Below, piece by piece: positions 1 to 8,134 of a DNA stretch of 47,092 bases. A program made the translations under genes and the position numbers. A model generated the notes under the pieces. The model searched no databases and was not told the DNA's origin. It worked only from the letters and a program-made list of their open reading frames with translations. The stretch is from Kitasatospora sp. DSM 101779. Its GTDB lineage: Bacteria; Actinomycetota; Actinomycetes; Streptomycetales; Streptomycetaceae. The stretch lies in NCBI RefSeq assembly GCF_025655475.1, contig NZ_JAHTIK010000001.1, positions 7,554,590-7,601,681 of the forward strand, written 5' to 3'. Positions within the stretch are counted from its first letter, which is position 1; every line of letters starts with the position of its first letter.

Positions 1-1238
1 TCGCCCCGGCCGCCGCGGTCGGGGGCCCCGGGGCGGCCGGGCCGCCGCCCCGCGCGCTGCTGGTGCTGCCCGCACCGAGTGGCCCATACCCGGTCGGCAC
101 CGTGTCGCTGCACCTGGTCGACCCGGCCAGGACCGACCCGTGGACCGGCTCCGGCCCGCGTGAGCTGATGGCGACCGTCCGCTACCCGGCCCGGGACGCC
201 GGGCCCTACCCGACTGCCCCGCAGATGCCCGCCGCGGCGGCCGCCGTCTTCGAGACGATGTACCGCAACGGCGGCGACCTCCCGCTCGACCGGGTGGCCT
301 GGGCGCAGACCCGCACCCATGCGCACGAGGGCGCCCCCGCGGACCTCCGCGGCGGCCCGCGCCCGGTCGTGCTGTACTCGCCCGGTGCCGGCGACCCCTC
401 AGCGTTCGGCACCACCCTGGGCGACGACCTCGCCTCGCGCGGGTACGTCGTGGTGGCGATCGACCACACGTACGAGGCGCCGGCCGTCGAGTTCCCGGGC
501 GGCCGGGTGGCGGCGAGCCGGATGGACGCCGAGCTCGCCGCCGTGCAAGACCCGGACCCGCAGAAGGCGAAGGAGAAGCTCACCGCGCTGCTGCGCAAGC
601 TCGTCGACGTCCGGGTGGCCGACACCCGCTTCGTGCTGGACCAGGTCGGTGCGCTCGCCGGCGGCCGCAACCCGGACGCCGAGCATCGGCGGCTGCCGCA
701 GGGCCTCGGCGCGGTGCTCGACCCGGGCCGCACCGGCATGTTCGGCCAGTCGGCCGGCGGCTTCACCGCCCTGCAGGCCATGCACGACGACCCGCGGATC
801 GCCGCCGGCGAGAACCTCGACGGCGTCCTCGCGTACGTCGGCGACGACCACGACCCGGCGAACCCCTCCACCGTCGCCACCGACGGTCTGGACCGCCCCT
901 TCCTGCTGATGGGCAGCGAGGGTGACGACCACCTCAGCAACCCGTCCTGGGGCGCGCTGTGGCAGCGCAGCACGGGCTGGCGCCGCGACCTCACCCTGAC
1001 CGGTGCGGTGCATGCCAGCTACACCGACCTGGAGTCGATGGTGCCGCAACTCGCCGGGCAGCTGGACCTGCCGTCCGCCACCGTCGCCGACCTGATCGGC
1101 ACGGTCGACCCCGAGCGGGCCGTCGCCGCCGAACGTGCCTGCACCGCGGCCTTCTTCGACCTCACCCTGCGCCACCGGGACGGCCGGCTGCTCGATCGGC
1201 CCACCGTCCGGTTCCCCGAGCTGCGCCCGGTCGACTGA
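1..1238 (+). CDS. Secreted alpha/beta hydrolase, PAF-acetylhydrolase/lipase-like (5' end outside window)
   Basis: The frame (codons begin at base 3) is open to the left edge. The residues before the first in-window start (GTG at 63) are Ala/Pro/Gly-rich with an ALLVLP stretch, like the end of a signal peptide or leader, so the true start is probably upstream of the window. The mature part opens with GPYPVGTVSLHLVD and a DPW element typical of PAF-acetylhydrolase-like esterases. The nucleophile elbow GQSAGG lies near base 745 with Ser in G-x-S-x-G, and a C-terminal AVHASYTD segment around base 1010 carries the likely catalytic His. Family members hydrolyse short-chain or oxidised lipid esters; the substrate here is unknown. 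No operon partner is visible downstream. Confidence 0.8.
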   Translation, partial: APAAAVGGPGAAGPPPRALLVLPAPSGPYPVGTVSLHLVDPARTDPWTGSGPRELMATVRYPARDAGPYPTAPQMPAAAAAVFETMYRNGGDLPLDRVAWAQTRTHAHEGAPADLRGGPRPVVLYSPGAGDPSAFGTTLGDDLASRGYVVVAIDHTYEAPAVEFPGGRVAASRMDAELAAVQDPDPQKAKEKLTALLRKLVDVRVADTRFVLDQVGALAGGRNPDAEHRRLPQGLGAVLDPGRTGMFGQSAGGFTALQAMHDDPRIAAGENLDGVLAYVGDDHDPANPSTVATDGLDRPFLLMGSEGDDHLSNPSWGALWQRSTGWRRDLTLTGAVHASYTDLESMVPQLAGQLDLPSATVADLIGTVDPERAVAAERACTAAFFDLTLRHRDGRLLDRPTVRFPELRPVD

Positions 1239-1321
1239 CCCTCGCCCGAAGCCGGGCCGACTGACACCTCGCCCGGAGAAAACGGCCCGCCGCGCCATAA
1301 CCTCGATGTGATAGCTTGAAA

Positions 1322-1336
1322 CCTAGAGCTCCTAGG
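1322..1336. promoter_or_regulatory. Inverted repeat, probable TetR operator
   Basis: CCTAG-AGCTC-CTAGG is a perfect 5-bp-arm inverted repeat in an AT-richer patch, 17 bp before the TetR start. The position suits autoregulation of the TetR/hydrolase operon. Binding is inferred. Confidence 0.5.
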
Positions 1337-1352
1337 AAATGGTGGTCGGGCG

Positions 1353-1940
1353 ATGGCACGAGCGGGACTCACCGCGGCGAAACTCACCGAGGCGGCCGCG
1401 GAGATGGCCGACGAGGTCGGACTCGACCGCGTCACCGTCTCCGCGCTCGCCCGGCACTTCGGCGTCAAGGACGCCAGCCTCTACTCCCACATCAAGAACC
1501 TGCGGGAGCTGCGCGTCCGGATCGCCCTGCTCGGCGGTGCGGAGATGACCGAACGGATCGCCGCCGCCGTGGCCGGCCGGGCCGGCAAGGACGCCCTGGT
1601 CGCCTTCGCCGACGCCTACCGGCAGTACGCCCTCGCCCACCCCGGCCGGTACGCCGCCACCCAACTGCAGTTCACCCCCGAGGAGATCACCGACTCGGCC
1701 GTCGTCCGCCGCAGCGCCGAACTCACCTACGGCATGCTCCGCGCCTACGGCCTCGCCGAGCCCGACCTCACCGACGCCGCCCGGCTGCTCCGGGCCGCCT
1801 TCCACGGCTACATCCACCTCGAACTCGGCGGCGGCTTCGGCCACCCCCGCACCGTCCAGGAATCCTGGGACCGCTCGCTCGACGCCCTCCACGTCCTGCT
1901 CGAGAACTGGCCCGCCCGACCCGACCGGAGCACCCGATGA
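1353..1940 (+). CDS. TetR/AcrR family transcriptional regulator
   Basis: This 195-residue protein has an N-terminal TetR DNA-binding domain. The helix-turn-helix covers about residues 26-47 (VTVSALARHFGVKDASLYSH), followed by an all-helical ligand-binding domain with an AAFHGYIHLE segment, typical of the TetR_C_33/WHG group. Its stop overlaps the start of the next gene (ATGA), so it is translationally coupled to an alpha/beta hydrolase. An inverted repeat 17 bp upstream is a plausible operator. It probably represses itself and the hydrolase in response to a small molecule; the ligand is unknown. Confidence 0.88.
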   Translation: MARAGLTAAKLTEAAAEMADEVGLDRVTVSALARHFGVKDASLYSHIKNLRELRVRIALLGGAEMTERIAAAVAGRAGKDALVAFADAYRQYALAHPGRYAATQLQFTPEEITDSAVVRRSAELTYGMLRAYGLAEPDLTDAARLLRAAFHGYIHLELGGGFGHPRTVQESWDRSLDALHVLLENWPARPDRSTR

Positions 1941-2818
1941 CCACCACTGCCACCACCGGCCGGACGGGCACCCTCGCCGTCCCCGGCGCCACCCTCCACT
2001 ACGAACTGCGCGGCAGCGGCCCCGTCCTGCTGCTCGTCCCCGGCGGTGCCGGCGACGCCGGGATGTACGCGGGCACCTACGCCGAACTCGCCGCCCGGTA
2101 CACCGTCGTCTCCTACGACCCGCGCGGCCTCTCCCGCAGCCCCATCGACGGACCGCTCACCGACCAGCGGGTGGACGTCTGGAGCGACGACGCCCGGCGC
2201 CTGATCGAGCACCTCGCGCCCGACGGCGAGGCCGACGTGCTCGGCTGCAGCTCCGGCGCGATCGTCGCCGTGGACCTGCTCGCCCGGCACCCCGGGCGGG
2301 TGCGGCGCGTCGTCGCCCACGAGCCGCCCCTGCTGGAACTCCTCGACGACCCAGCCCCGCACAAGGCCCTCTTCGCCGAGGTCCGCGACACCTGCCGGAC
2401 GCAGGGCGTCGCCGCCGCCATGGCCCGGTTCAGCGAGGGCCTCGGCGGCGGGCAGCCCGAGCACGACCCCGACCGGATCCCGGAGGCCGTCGCCGAGGAG
2501 GCCACCCAACTGCCGCCGGAGATCCAGGAGATGGCACACCGGATGCACGCCAACCTGCCCGTCTTCCTCGAGCGGATGCTCTACCCCTTCGCCACCACCC
2601 CGCCCGACCTGGCCGCCCTGGCCCCCGTCGCCGACAAGCTCGTCCCCGCCGCCGGCCGCGACTCCCGCCACCAACTCCCCCTCCACGGCCCGGCCTCCCG
2701 TCTCGCCGCCCTCCTCCACCGCGACCTCGCCGAATTCCCCGGCGGCCACCTCGGCCCCGTCGAACACCCCACCGCCTTCGCCCACCGGCTCCTCACCCTC
2801 CTCGCCCCGACGGACTGA
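1937..2818 (+). CDS. Alpha/beta hydrolase
   Basis: This is a 293-residue cytoplasmic alpha/beta hydrolase without signal peptide. The ATG overlaps the TetR stop in ATGA, which fixes the start. Visible elements are the oxyanion-loop region LLLVPGGAGDAG (about 31-42), strand YTVVSYDPRGLSRS (about 55-68), the nucleophile elbow GCSSG with Ser105, and a C-terminal FPGGHLGPVEHP segment carrying the likely catalytic His. Length and order fit family members such as haloperoxidase/epoxide-hydrolase-like enzymes. Coupling to a TetR regulator suggests a regulated detoxification or catabolic role, but the substrate cannot be read from sequence. Confidence 0.88.
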   Translation: MTTTATTGRTGTLAVPGATLHYELRGSGPVLLLVPGGAGDAGMYAGTYAELAARYTVVSYDPRGLSRSPIDGPLTDQRVDVWSDDARRLIEHLAPDGEADVLGCSSGAIVAVDLLARHPGRVRRVVAHEPPLLELLDDPAPHKALFAEVRDTCRTQGVAAAMARFSEGLGGGQPEHDPDRIPEAVAEEATQLPPEIQEMAHRMHANLPVFLERMLYPFATTPPDLAALAPVADKLVPAAGRDSRHQLPLHGPASRLAALLHRDLAEFPGGHLGPVEHPTAFAHRLLTLLAPTD

Positions 2819-2874
2819 GCCGCGGAGCCGCAGACCGCTGGTCGAGGCCGGCCCGCCCGAGGAAGGATGCGGGC

Positions 2875-3510
2875 ATGCGCCGCACCCACGACGACCCCGA
2901 ACTCCGAGAGCTGGTCCAGCGCTACGTCACCCCCGACCGGCGGTACCGCCGACTCGGCGGCTCGCTGCTCCGGCTGGACGACGCCGAGCACGCCAGGTTC
3001 GCTCAGGAGATCGGCCGTGCGGCCGGCGAGATCACCACCCGGCAACTCGGCGTCCTGTTGGACGGCGGGTGGCGCGAGCGCAAGACTGAAGCCTGGCTGA
3101 TCGCCGTTTCCCGCCGGACGGAGTTCCGCGACCGACTCGGCGGACTGCTGCTCGCCAGCGAGGCGGCCTACGCCGGTGCCGCCTACTGCACCGCCCTCGC
3201 CACCTTCGCGACCGAGGCCGACGCCGACCTGCTGGTCGCCTACCTGGAGCGGTACCTCCGGAGGACCGACCTCTCCTACGACCAGGCGTTCGTCCTGGGG
3301 GCCCTCCTCCACATGGACGGCGAGTCGGGCCGGGACCGGGCAGCACATTTCCTGGCACCGGGCGGCCCGTGGCAGCAGTGGTGCGCCGGGCCGCCCGCCA
3401 GGGCGCAGGACCCGCAGGTCTTCTGTCAGGTCGTCGGTCGGCTGTGCGCCTTCGCCCTGAGCGCCACACAGTCGATGGTCCACGAGTCGCGCGGGCAGTC
3501 ACGTCGTTAG
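2875..3510 (+). CDS. DUF6000-like protein
   Basis: This 211-residue soluble protein starts at ATG after a GAGGAAGG ribosome site. It opens with ELRELVQRYVTPDRRYRRLGGSLL and contains EITTRQLGVLLDGGWRERKTEAWLIAV, the pattern I associate with actinobacterial DUF6000 proteins, then helical segments and an LSYDQAFVLGALLHMD region. No catalytic motif is evident and function is unknown. The family assignment is from memory of the pattern. Confidence 0.7.
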   Translation: MRRTHDDPELRELVQRYVTPDRRYRRLGGSLLRLDDAEHARFAQEIGRAAGEITTRQLGVLLDGGWRERKTEAWLIAVSRRTEFRDRLGGLLLASEAAYAGAAYCTALATFATEADADLLVAYLERYLRRTDLSYDQAFVLGALLHMDGESGRDRAAHFLAPGGPWQQWCAGPPARAQDPQVFCQVVGRLCAFALSATQSMVHESRGQSRR

Positions 3511-3521
3511 TGTTGTGCCGC

Positions 3522-3830
3522 ATGACACACGCCGAGACCGAGATCACCGCCGAGCTGGTCCGAGAACTGATGCGGGACCAGCACCCCGACCTCGCCGATC
3601 GGCCGATCAGGCTCGGTGCGCGGGGCTGAGAGAACCAGCTCCGGCGGCTCGGCTAGGACCTGGCCGTCCGACTGCCGTGGGCCACCACGTCCGCCGACGG
3701 GCTGCTACGCAAGGAGAACGCCTGGCTGCCCGTCCTCGCCCCTCGGCTGCCGCTGCCGACGCCCGTCCACACAGCGGTTCGGCGAGCCCTCCGGGCGGTT
3801 CCCGCGACCCTGGCTCGTCACCACTGCGCA
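3522..3830 (+). pseudogene. Aminoglycoside phosphotransferase (APH)-like gene, 5' remnant
   Basis: Translation from ATG 3522 gives the N-terminus of an APH/macrolide-phosphotransferase-like kinase: an ELVRELMRDQHPDLADRPIRL start, then NQLRRLG, DLAVRLPWATTSADGLLRKENAWLP and LAPRLPLPTPV. In frame there is a TGA at about 3627 where the family usually has Trp, and a TAG at about 3654. Near 3765 the frame shifts and QRFGEPSGRFPRPWLVTT continues the family pattern in another frame. Homology then stops at about 3830; the ATP-binding lobe is incomplete and the whole catalytic lobe is absent. It cannot make a functional kinase. Family identity is by pattern recognition. Confidence 0.72.
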
Positions 3831-3831
3831 G

Positions 3832-4014
3832 CTCGCCCGGGCGCAGCCGGCCGCGGCCGCGTCGGGCGGCGAGCGGGGCGAGCGCCTCGGCGAGCGCGGG
3901 TGCGTCGCGGTGGTGCTCCGTGACGGCGGCGGCGAGGACCGCCTCGAACTCGGCGGGCTCCGGACTGTGGTCGGCCAGCAGGGCGGCGAGCGCGGCCGGG
4001 GCACCAGGCACGGG
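3832..4014 (-). pseudogene. Coding remnant of unknown family
   Basis: On the minus strand about 60 codons show normal protein-like composition and G/C-biased third positions: PGAPAALAALLADHSPEP, then AEFEAVLAAAVTEHHRDAPA and LAEALAPLAARR. There is no credible start, and both ends merge into non-coding-looking sequence: the broken APH-like gene on one side and a 17-bp repeat on the other. It looks like an internal helical fragment of a lost gene. I do not recognise the family. Confidence 0.3.
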
Positions 4015-4026
4015 CGAAGTCGGCCT

Positions 4027-4076
4027 GGACGCAGGGGAAACCGGGACGCAGGGGAAACCGGGACGCAGGGGGACCG
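4027..4076. repeat. 17-bp tandem repeat, about 2.9 copies
   Basis: Two exact copies of GGACGCAGGGGAAACCG (4027-4043, 4044-4060) are followed by a slightly changed third copy. It sits at the edge of the decayed segment between the APH remnant and the ROK kinase. Confidence 0.8.
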
Positions 4077-4191
4077 GGTTTCCGGCGTGGTCCTCGTCCG
4101 ATCGCACCGACCGGCGGGCGACAGGCGCCGTGCCGCTCCCGCTTCCGATGAGTGGAGCGCCGGCACGGCGGAAGGGCCGCGGACACCTCGA

Positions 4192-4205
4192 CCGTGACGT
4201 CACGG
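4192..4205. other. 14-bp perfect palindrome downstream of the ROK kinase gene
   Basis: CCGTGACGTCACGG is its own reverse complement and begins 31 bp beyond the kinase stop. It could be a protein-binding site or part of a weak terminator; no U-tract is present. Confidence 0.4.
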
Positions 4206-4235
4206 CACCTGCAGGACGACACGCAGTCGGATCGA

Positions 4236-5231
4236 CTACCCGACACTCTCCCGGCCGGCCGGGTCGCCGAGGGCCAGGGCGGCGGCACCGACGAGTCCGG
4301 CGTCGGTGCCGAGGCGGGCGGGCAGGACGGTGAGTCCGGCGGCGAAGGGGAGGGCGGCGTACGTGCGGAGATGGCGGCGGAGCGGGGCGAAGAGGACGTC
4401 CCCCGCCTTGGCGACGCCGCCGCCGATCACGGCCGCCTCGAGCTCCACCAGGGTGGCGGTGGCGGCGATGCCCGCGGCCAGTGCCTGCGCGGCGCGGTCG
4501 AAGGCGGCGAGCGCGATCGGATCGCCGAGCCGGGCGGCCTCGGCGACGGCGGACGCGGACGCGTCTGGCCCCGGCGGCCGCCAGCCGTTCCGGGCGGCGC
4601 GGGCGGCGATCGCGGTGCCGCTCGCCAGGGTTTCGAGGCAGCCGCGCGAGCCGCACGGGCAGGGGTCGCCGTCCAGGTCGACGGTGATGTGGCCGAGGTG
4701 GCCGGCGTTGCCGGTCCGTCCGTGGTGGACGCTGCCGCCGAGGACCAGGCCCGCGCCGACCCCGGTGGAGACGACGAGGCAGATCGCGTCGGCGTAGGGG
4801 CGGGCGGCGCCGTAGCGGTGTTCGGCCGCCGTCATGGCCACCGCGTCGCCGCCGAGCACCACGGGCAGACCGCGGACGGCCGGGTGCGCGCCGGCCTCGG
4901 CGACGATCGGGAAACCGCGCCAGGCAGCGATGTTGACCGGGCTGACGGTGCCTGCGGAGGTGTCGACGGGGCCTGCGCTGCCGATGCCGAGAGACCGCGC
5001 TCGGCCCCACAGCGGGTGCGCGGAGAGCTCGTCGAGCACACGGAGGACGGCGCCGAGGACGGTGCCCGCGTCCTCCCGGGCCGGGGTGGACTGCTGGACC
5101 TGGTACAGCAGTCGGCCGGAGGGGTCGACGAGACCGCCGGCGATCTTCGTCCCGCCGATGTCGAGGGCGGCGACGAGTGCGGGGGCATCGGTTCCGGGCG
5201 CGGCCTGGTCGGCCGTCCTGGCGCTGCTCAT
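4236..5231 (-). CDS. ROK family sugar kinase (glucokinase/N-acetylglucosamine kinase-like)
   Basis: This 331-residue cytoplasmic kinase phosphorylates a hexose or amino sugar with ATP. The phosphate-binding loop DIGGTK is at 24-29, a GGDAVAM segment near 128-133 holds the likely catalytic Asp129, the second phosphate motif STGVGAGLVLGG is near 155-166, and the ROK signature with zinc ligands is GHLGH...CPCGSRGC (178-198). There is no N-terminal helix-turn-helix, so it is a kinase and not a ROK repressor. It is divergent from a LacI regulator, with a perfect operator in its promoter. The substrate sugar is not determined by these motifs. Confidence 0.9.
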   Translation of the reverse strand: MSSARTADQAAPGTDAPALVAALDIGGTKIAGGLVDPSGRLLYQVQQSTPAREDAGTVLGAVLRVLDELSAHPLWGRARSLGIGSAGPVDTSAGTVSPVNIAAWRGFPIVAEAGAHPAVRGLPVVLGGDAVAMTAAEHRYGAARPYADAICLVVSTGVGAGLVLGGSVHHGRTGNAGHLGHITVDLDGDPCPCGSRGCLETLASGTAIAARAARNGWRPPGPDASASAVAEAARLGDPIALAAFDRAAQALAAGIAATATLVELEAAVIGGGVAKAGDVLFAPLRRHLRTYAALPFAAGLTVLPARLGTDAGLVGAAALALGDPAGRESVG

Positions 5232-5269
5232 GGTGGTGCTCCGGGGCAGGTGCGGCGGTACGAGGGTCG

Positions 5270-5298
5270 ATTGTGGCCGACCCTGACAACGTTGTCCA
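5270..5298 (-). promoter_or_regulatory. Promoter of the ROK kinase gene
   Basis: Read on the minus strand: -35 TGGACA (5298-5293), a 17-bp spacer, and -10 CACAAT (5275-5270), about 39 bp before the kinase start codon. The LacI-type palindrome occupies the spacer and part of the -35 box, so an occupied operator should block the promoter. Confidence 0.55.
5285..5296. promoter_or_regulatory. LacI-family operator
   Basis: GACAACGTTGTC is a 12-bp perfect palindrome with a central CG, the architecture of LacI/GalR operators. It lies between the divergent kinase and lacI-type genes and overlaps the kinase promoter. It is the probable binding site of the adjacent regulator. Confidence 0.75.
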
Positions 5299-5356
5299 GC
5301 GCCGTCGCGCGGGTCGTCCCGCCCGGGTCCGTACCGGGTCCGTATGCTGCGTGGTC

Positions 5357-6418
5357 ATGAGCAGCCGACCTGCCGCCAGGCCCACCATGAAGGACGTCGC
5401 GGCCGCGGCTGGCGTCGGGCTGAAGACCGTCTCCCGGGTCGTCAACAAGGAGTCCGGAGTCAGCCCCGCGATGGCGGCCCGGGTGCGGGCGGTGATCGAC
5501 GAACTCGGCTTCCGCCGCAACGACAGCGCCCGGCTGCTGCGCACCGGCTCCACCGCCAGCGTCGGCCTGGTGCTGGAGGACATCGGTGACCCGTTCTCCT
5601 CCGCGCTCTCCCGCGGGGTCGAGGCCGTCGCCCGCGAGCACGGCTGTCTGCTGCTCACCGGCTCCAGCGCCGAGGACGCCGATCGCGAACGGGAGCTGGC
5701 GCTGGCGCTGTGCGCCCGCCGGGTGGACGGGCTGGTCGTGGTGCCCGCCGGCGGCGACCACGAATACCTGCTGCCCGAGGCCGCCTCCGGTCTCGCGGTG
5801 GTCTTCCTGGACCGGCCCGGCGCCGGGATCGAGGCCGACGCGGTGCTCAGCGACAACGCCGGCGGTGCCCGCGCGGGCACCGCCCACCTGATCGCGCACG
5901 GGCACCCCCGGATCGGCTTCATCGGGGACCTGCCGCACATCCACACCTGTGCGGAGCGGCTGCGCGGCTACCGCGAGGCGATGCGGGCGGCCGGACTGCC
6001 GGTCGACGAGCGGTGGATCGCGACCGGTCCGACCGACCCGGCGACCGTCGGGCGGGCCGTGCGGCGCCTACTGACCGGCGGGCCGGACGGCAACGGCGGG
6101 CCGGACCCGACCGCCGCCGAGCGAGCCGCCGAGCCGGTCACCGCGCTGTTCACCGCGAACAACCGGGTCACCCTCGCCGCACTGCAGGCCCTGGCCGGAC
6201 TGCCCGCCCGCCCGGCCCTGGTCGGCTTCGACGACCTGGAGCTCGCCGCCCTGCTCAGCCCCGGCCTCACCGTCGTCGCCCAGGACCCGGAGGCGCTCGG
6301 CAGGACGGCCGCCCGCCTCCTCTTCGACCGGCTCGGCCACGACACCTCCCCGCCGCGACGCGTCGAACTGCCGACCCGGCTGATCGTCCGCGGCTCGGGC
6401 GAGGTCCCGCCCGCCTGA
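5357..6418 (+). CDS. LacI family transcriptional regulator
   Basis: This is a 353-residue regulator. The start chosen is ATG 5357, because the helix-turn-helix MKDVAAAAGVGLKTVSRVVN (about 11-30) follows directly. The hinge NDSARLLRTGSTASVGLVL leads into a periplasmic-binding-protein-like sugar domain (GDPFSS, LFTANNRVTLAALQAL, LVGFDDLELAALL). A TATGCT box lies 8 bp before the ATG, compatible with a leaderless mRNA, though no good -35 is visible. Divergent from a ROK kinase and flanking a perfect palindrome, it probably represses the kinase gene and perhaps itself until a sugar signal binds. Confidence 0.92.
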   Translation: MSSRPAARPTMKDVAAAAGVGLKTVSRVVNKESGVSPAMAARVRAVIDELGFRRNDSARLLRTGSTASVGLVLEDIGDPFSSALSRGVEAVAREHGCLLLTGSSAEDADRERELALALCARRVDGLVVVPAGGDHEYLLPEAASGLAVVFLDRPGAGIEADAVLSDNAGGARAGTAHLIAHGHPRIGFIGDLPHIHTCAERLRGYREAMRAAGLPVDERWIATGPTDPATVGRAVRRLLTGGPDGNGGPDPTAAERAAEPVTALFTANNRVTLAALQALAGLPARPALVGFDDLELAALLSPGLTVVAQDPEALGRTAARLLFDRLGHDTSPPRRVELPTRLIVRGSGEVPPA

Positions 6419-6450
6419 CCGAACGGCCCAGGATCGGCGGGTCGTTCGGT
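6418..6450 (+). terminator. Hairpin terminator after lacI-type gene
   Basis: Arms 6418-6429 (ACCGAACGGCCC) and 6439-6450 (GGGTCGTTCGGT) pair over 12 bp with one G-U, around a 9-nt loop, beginning at the last base of the stop codon. Confidence 0.6.
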
Positions 6451-6630
6451 CCACGGCCCGCTCCTCCCGCAGCCGTGTCGCCGGGCCGGTCCGCCCGGCC
6501 CTGACCAAGGCTGCCGCGCGGCAACCTCACGTCCGCACGCCATGGTCCCCGCCCGCCGGCGGACGGGCGGCCGGCGCCGCCCGGACAATCCGGTGGCCAC
6601 CGGACGGCGTGGCCTGCTTGGATGCGGGCC

Positions 6631-7062
6631 ATGAGCACTGATCTCCCCGCCGGTTACGAGCTGTCCACCGACCCCGAGCGCCTGGACCGGGCGCTGGTCC
6701 ACCGATGGCTGTCCGAGGACGCCTACTGGGCGCTCGGCCGCCCGCGGGAGAAGCAGGAACGGGCGATCGACGGATCGCTCAACTTCGGCGTGTACGAGAG
6801 TGCCTCGGGTGAACAGGTGGGCTACGCCCGGGTGGTGACGGACCGGGCCACCTTCGGCTGGCTGTGCGACGTCTACATCGCCCCCGCCGCACGAGGCCGG
6901 GGCGTCGGCACCGCCCTCACCGCCGCCGTCCGCGACCACCTCGCGCCGCTCGGCCTGCGCCGGATCATGCTGGCCACCGCCGACGCCCACGAGGTGTACG
7001 CCAAGGTGGGCTTCACCCCCCTCGAGCACCCCGGCAAGTGGATGGCCCTCGGCGCGCAGTGA
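6631..7062 (+). CDS. GNAT family N-acetyltransferase
   Basis: The 143-residue product has the acetyl-CoA binding motif ARGRGVGTAL (about 87-96) after the beta strand WLCDVYIAP, and the C-terminal HEVYAKVGFTPLEHP. A conserved N-terminal WLSEDAYWALGRPREKQERAI places it in a small single-domain GNAT subgroup of unknown substrate. The second ATG (6631) is preferred over 6622 because family members begin at about this point; TTGGAT just upstream could be a -10 box for a near-leaderless mRNA. It stands alone. Confidence 0.88.
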   Translation: MSTDLPAGYELSTDPERLDRALVHRWLSEDAYWALGRPREKQERAIDGSLNFGVYESASGEQVGYARVVTDRATFGWLCDVYIAPAARGRGVGTALTAAVRDHLAPLGLRRIMLATADAHEVYAKVGFTPLEHPGKWMALGAQ

Positions 7063-7137
7063 GCCCGCCGGGCACTCGTCGCCCGCGCGGTGTGAGCTGT
7101 ACACGAGGGCTCGGCGGGGGTCCGCCCACGCTGTTGT

Positions 7138-7172
7138 CGCCGGTCGCCGGTCGCCGGTCGCCGGTCGCCGGA
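7138..7172. repeat. 7-bp tandem repeat (CGCCGGT, about 5 copies)
   Basis: Four exact CGCCGGT units run from 7138 to 7165, with a fifth ending in A. They lie in the non-coding stretch between the GNAT gene and a small membrane-protein gene; nothing else is recognisable between 7063 and 7277. Confidence 0.85.
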
Positions 7173-7277
7173 CCGATGACCGGACGTCCTGCGTGGTCCT
7201 GCCGGCCCTGGGCCTGCTCCTCCTGGGGGCGGTGGTCTACGACGCGGTGTCCTGAACCCTGAAGCGCCGGACATGTC

Positions 7278-7484
7278 TCAATCGAAGCCGCCGACCCCTC
7301 CACCGGTGTCCAGGTTCACATCGGACAGGAGGAAGACCAGGACGAGCACCACCACGATCAGCACGAGCACGGCGATCCAGACATGGTCCGCCGGCCCGGG
7401 AACGTGCGGGGCCGGTGAACGGTCCGGCCGATCACCGCCCTCCTCGCCACGGCTCTCGGCATCGTCGTCCCCCTCGGGCGCCAC
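7278..7484 (-). CDS. Small single-pass membrane protein
   Basis: This 68-residue protein starts at GTG behind a strong GGGAGGGGGGAG ribosome site. The N-terminal half is acidic and Pro-rich. A single membrane helix follows (about 36-55, WIAVLVLIVVVLVLVFLLS), with a short Gly/Asp tail. The hydrophobic helix and clean ribosome site favour a real gene. Function and family are unknown. Confidence 0.6.
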   Translation of the reverse strand: MAPEGDDDAESRGEEGGDRPDRSPAPHVPGPADHVWIAVLVLIVVVLVLVFLLSDVNLDTGGGVGGFD

Positions 7485-7578
7485 GGCTCCCCCCTCCCGT
7501 CAGGGCCATGGCACCGCACCGCACGACGCGCGTCAAGACCCCGGGTCAGCCACCCGACTGCCCCGGGAAGACGCGCGG

Positions 7579-8073
7579 CTAGAGCTCCAACCGGTCCGGT
7601 TCGCCGGCGATCCGGTCCAGTTCGCCCGCGATGGCGGCGCGGAGCGGGTCGTGCCGCGGGCCGAGGGCGGTGTCGGTGCCCGTCCAACTCTCCTCGGGGT
7701 AGAGCCAGACCGGCATGCGGACGAGGTCGGCGGGCTCCCACTCGTACCGCGGCCAGACGTGGGCGTGCAGGAAGCCGTCGGTGTTGCCGAGGATCTCCAG
7801 GTTCACCCGGCGGAAGGCGGCGTCGAGGCTGCGGCAGGCCAGCTCGACGGCCTCGCCCAGCCGCTCCATGTCGGAGAGGAAGGCGAGCCGCCGTCCGCGC
7901 GGCAGGTCCGACAGCCGCTGCACGCCGGGCTCGTCCGTCAGCAGCAGTGAGTACCCCGGCAGGAACTGCACGTCGCCGATCACCGCGAAGCCCGCCCCGA
8001 GGCGCCGCAGCACCGAGGGGTTCTCACCGCGCAGTGCGCTGCCGATCCGGTCCGAACGCCAGTCCCCAGTCAT
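7579..8073 (-). CDS. HIT-superfamily (diadenosine polyphosphate hydrolase-like) protein
   Basis: This 164-residue protein resembles HIT-domain nucleotide hydrolases: YSLLLTDEPGVQRLSDLPRGRR (about 41-62), the helical LGEAVELACRSLDAAFRRVNLEILGNTDG, then LHAHVWPRY with His103 and His105 in the catalytic strand. The classical H-x-H-x-H triad is shortened; the third His is replaced by Trp, as in a divergent actinobacterial subgroup. Activity on dinucleoside polyphosphates or nucleotidyl adducts is plausible but unproven. Confidence 0.75.
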   Translation of the reverse strand: MTGDWRSDRIGSALRGENPSVLRRLGAGFAVIGDVQFLPGYSLLLTDEPGVQRLSDLPRGRRLAFLSDMERLGEAVELACRSLDAAFRRVNLEILGNTDGFLHAHVWPRYEWEPADLVRMPVWLYPEESWTGTDTALGPRHDPLRAAIAGELDRIAGEPDRLEL

Positions 8074-8134
8074 TCCCCGACTCTACCCCGGCGTGATCAC
8101 CGCTGGCGGCCGGCTCCGCGGTTCGCTGTCGCGG

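Noticed and set aside
3607..5946. A 779-codon minus-strand open frame through the ROK and LacI genes
   Set aside because: It is out of frame with the ROK kinase and antisense to LacI. Only a 60-codon piece near 3832-4014 has protein-like composition, kept as a remnant.
7190..7255. A short hydrophobic frame (VVLPALGLLLLGAVVYDAVS) as a tiny membrane peptide
   Set aside because: No start codon with a ribosome site precedes it; likely chance or debris.
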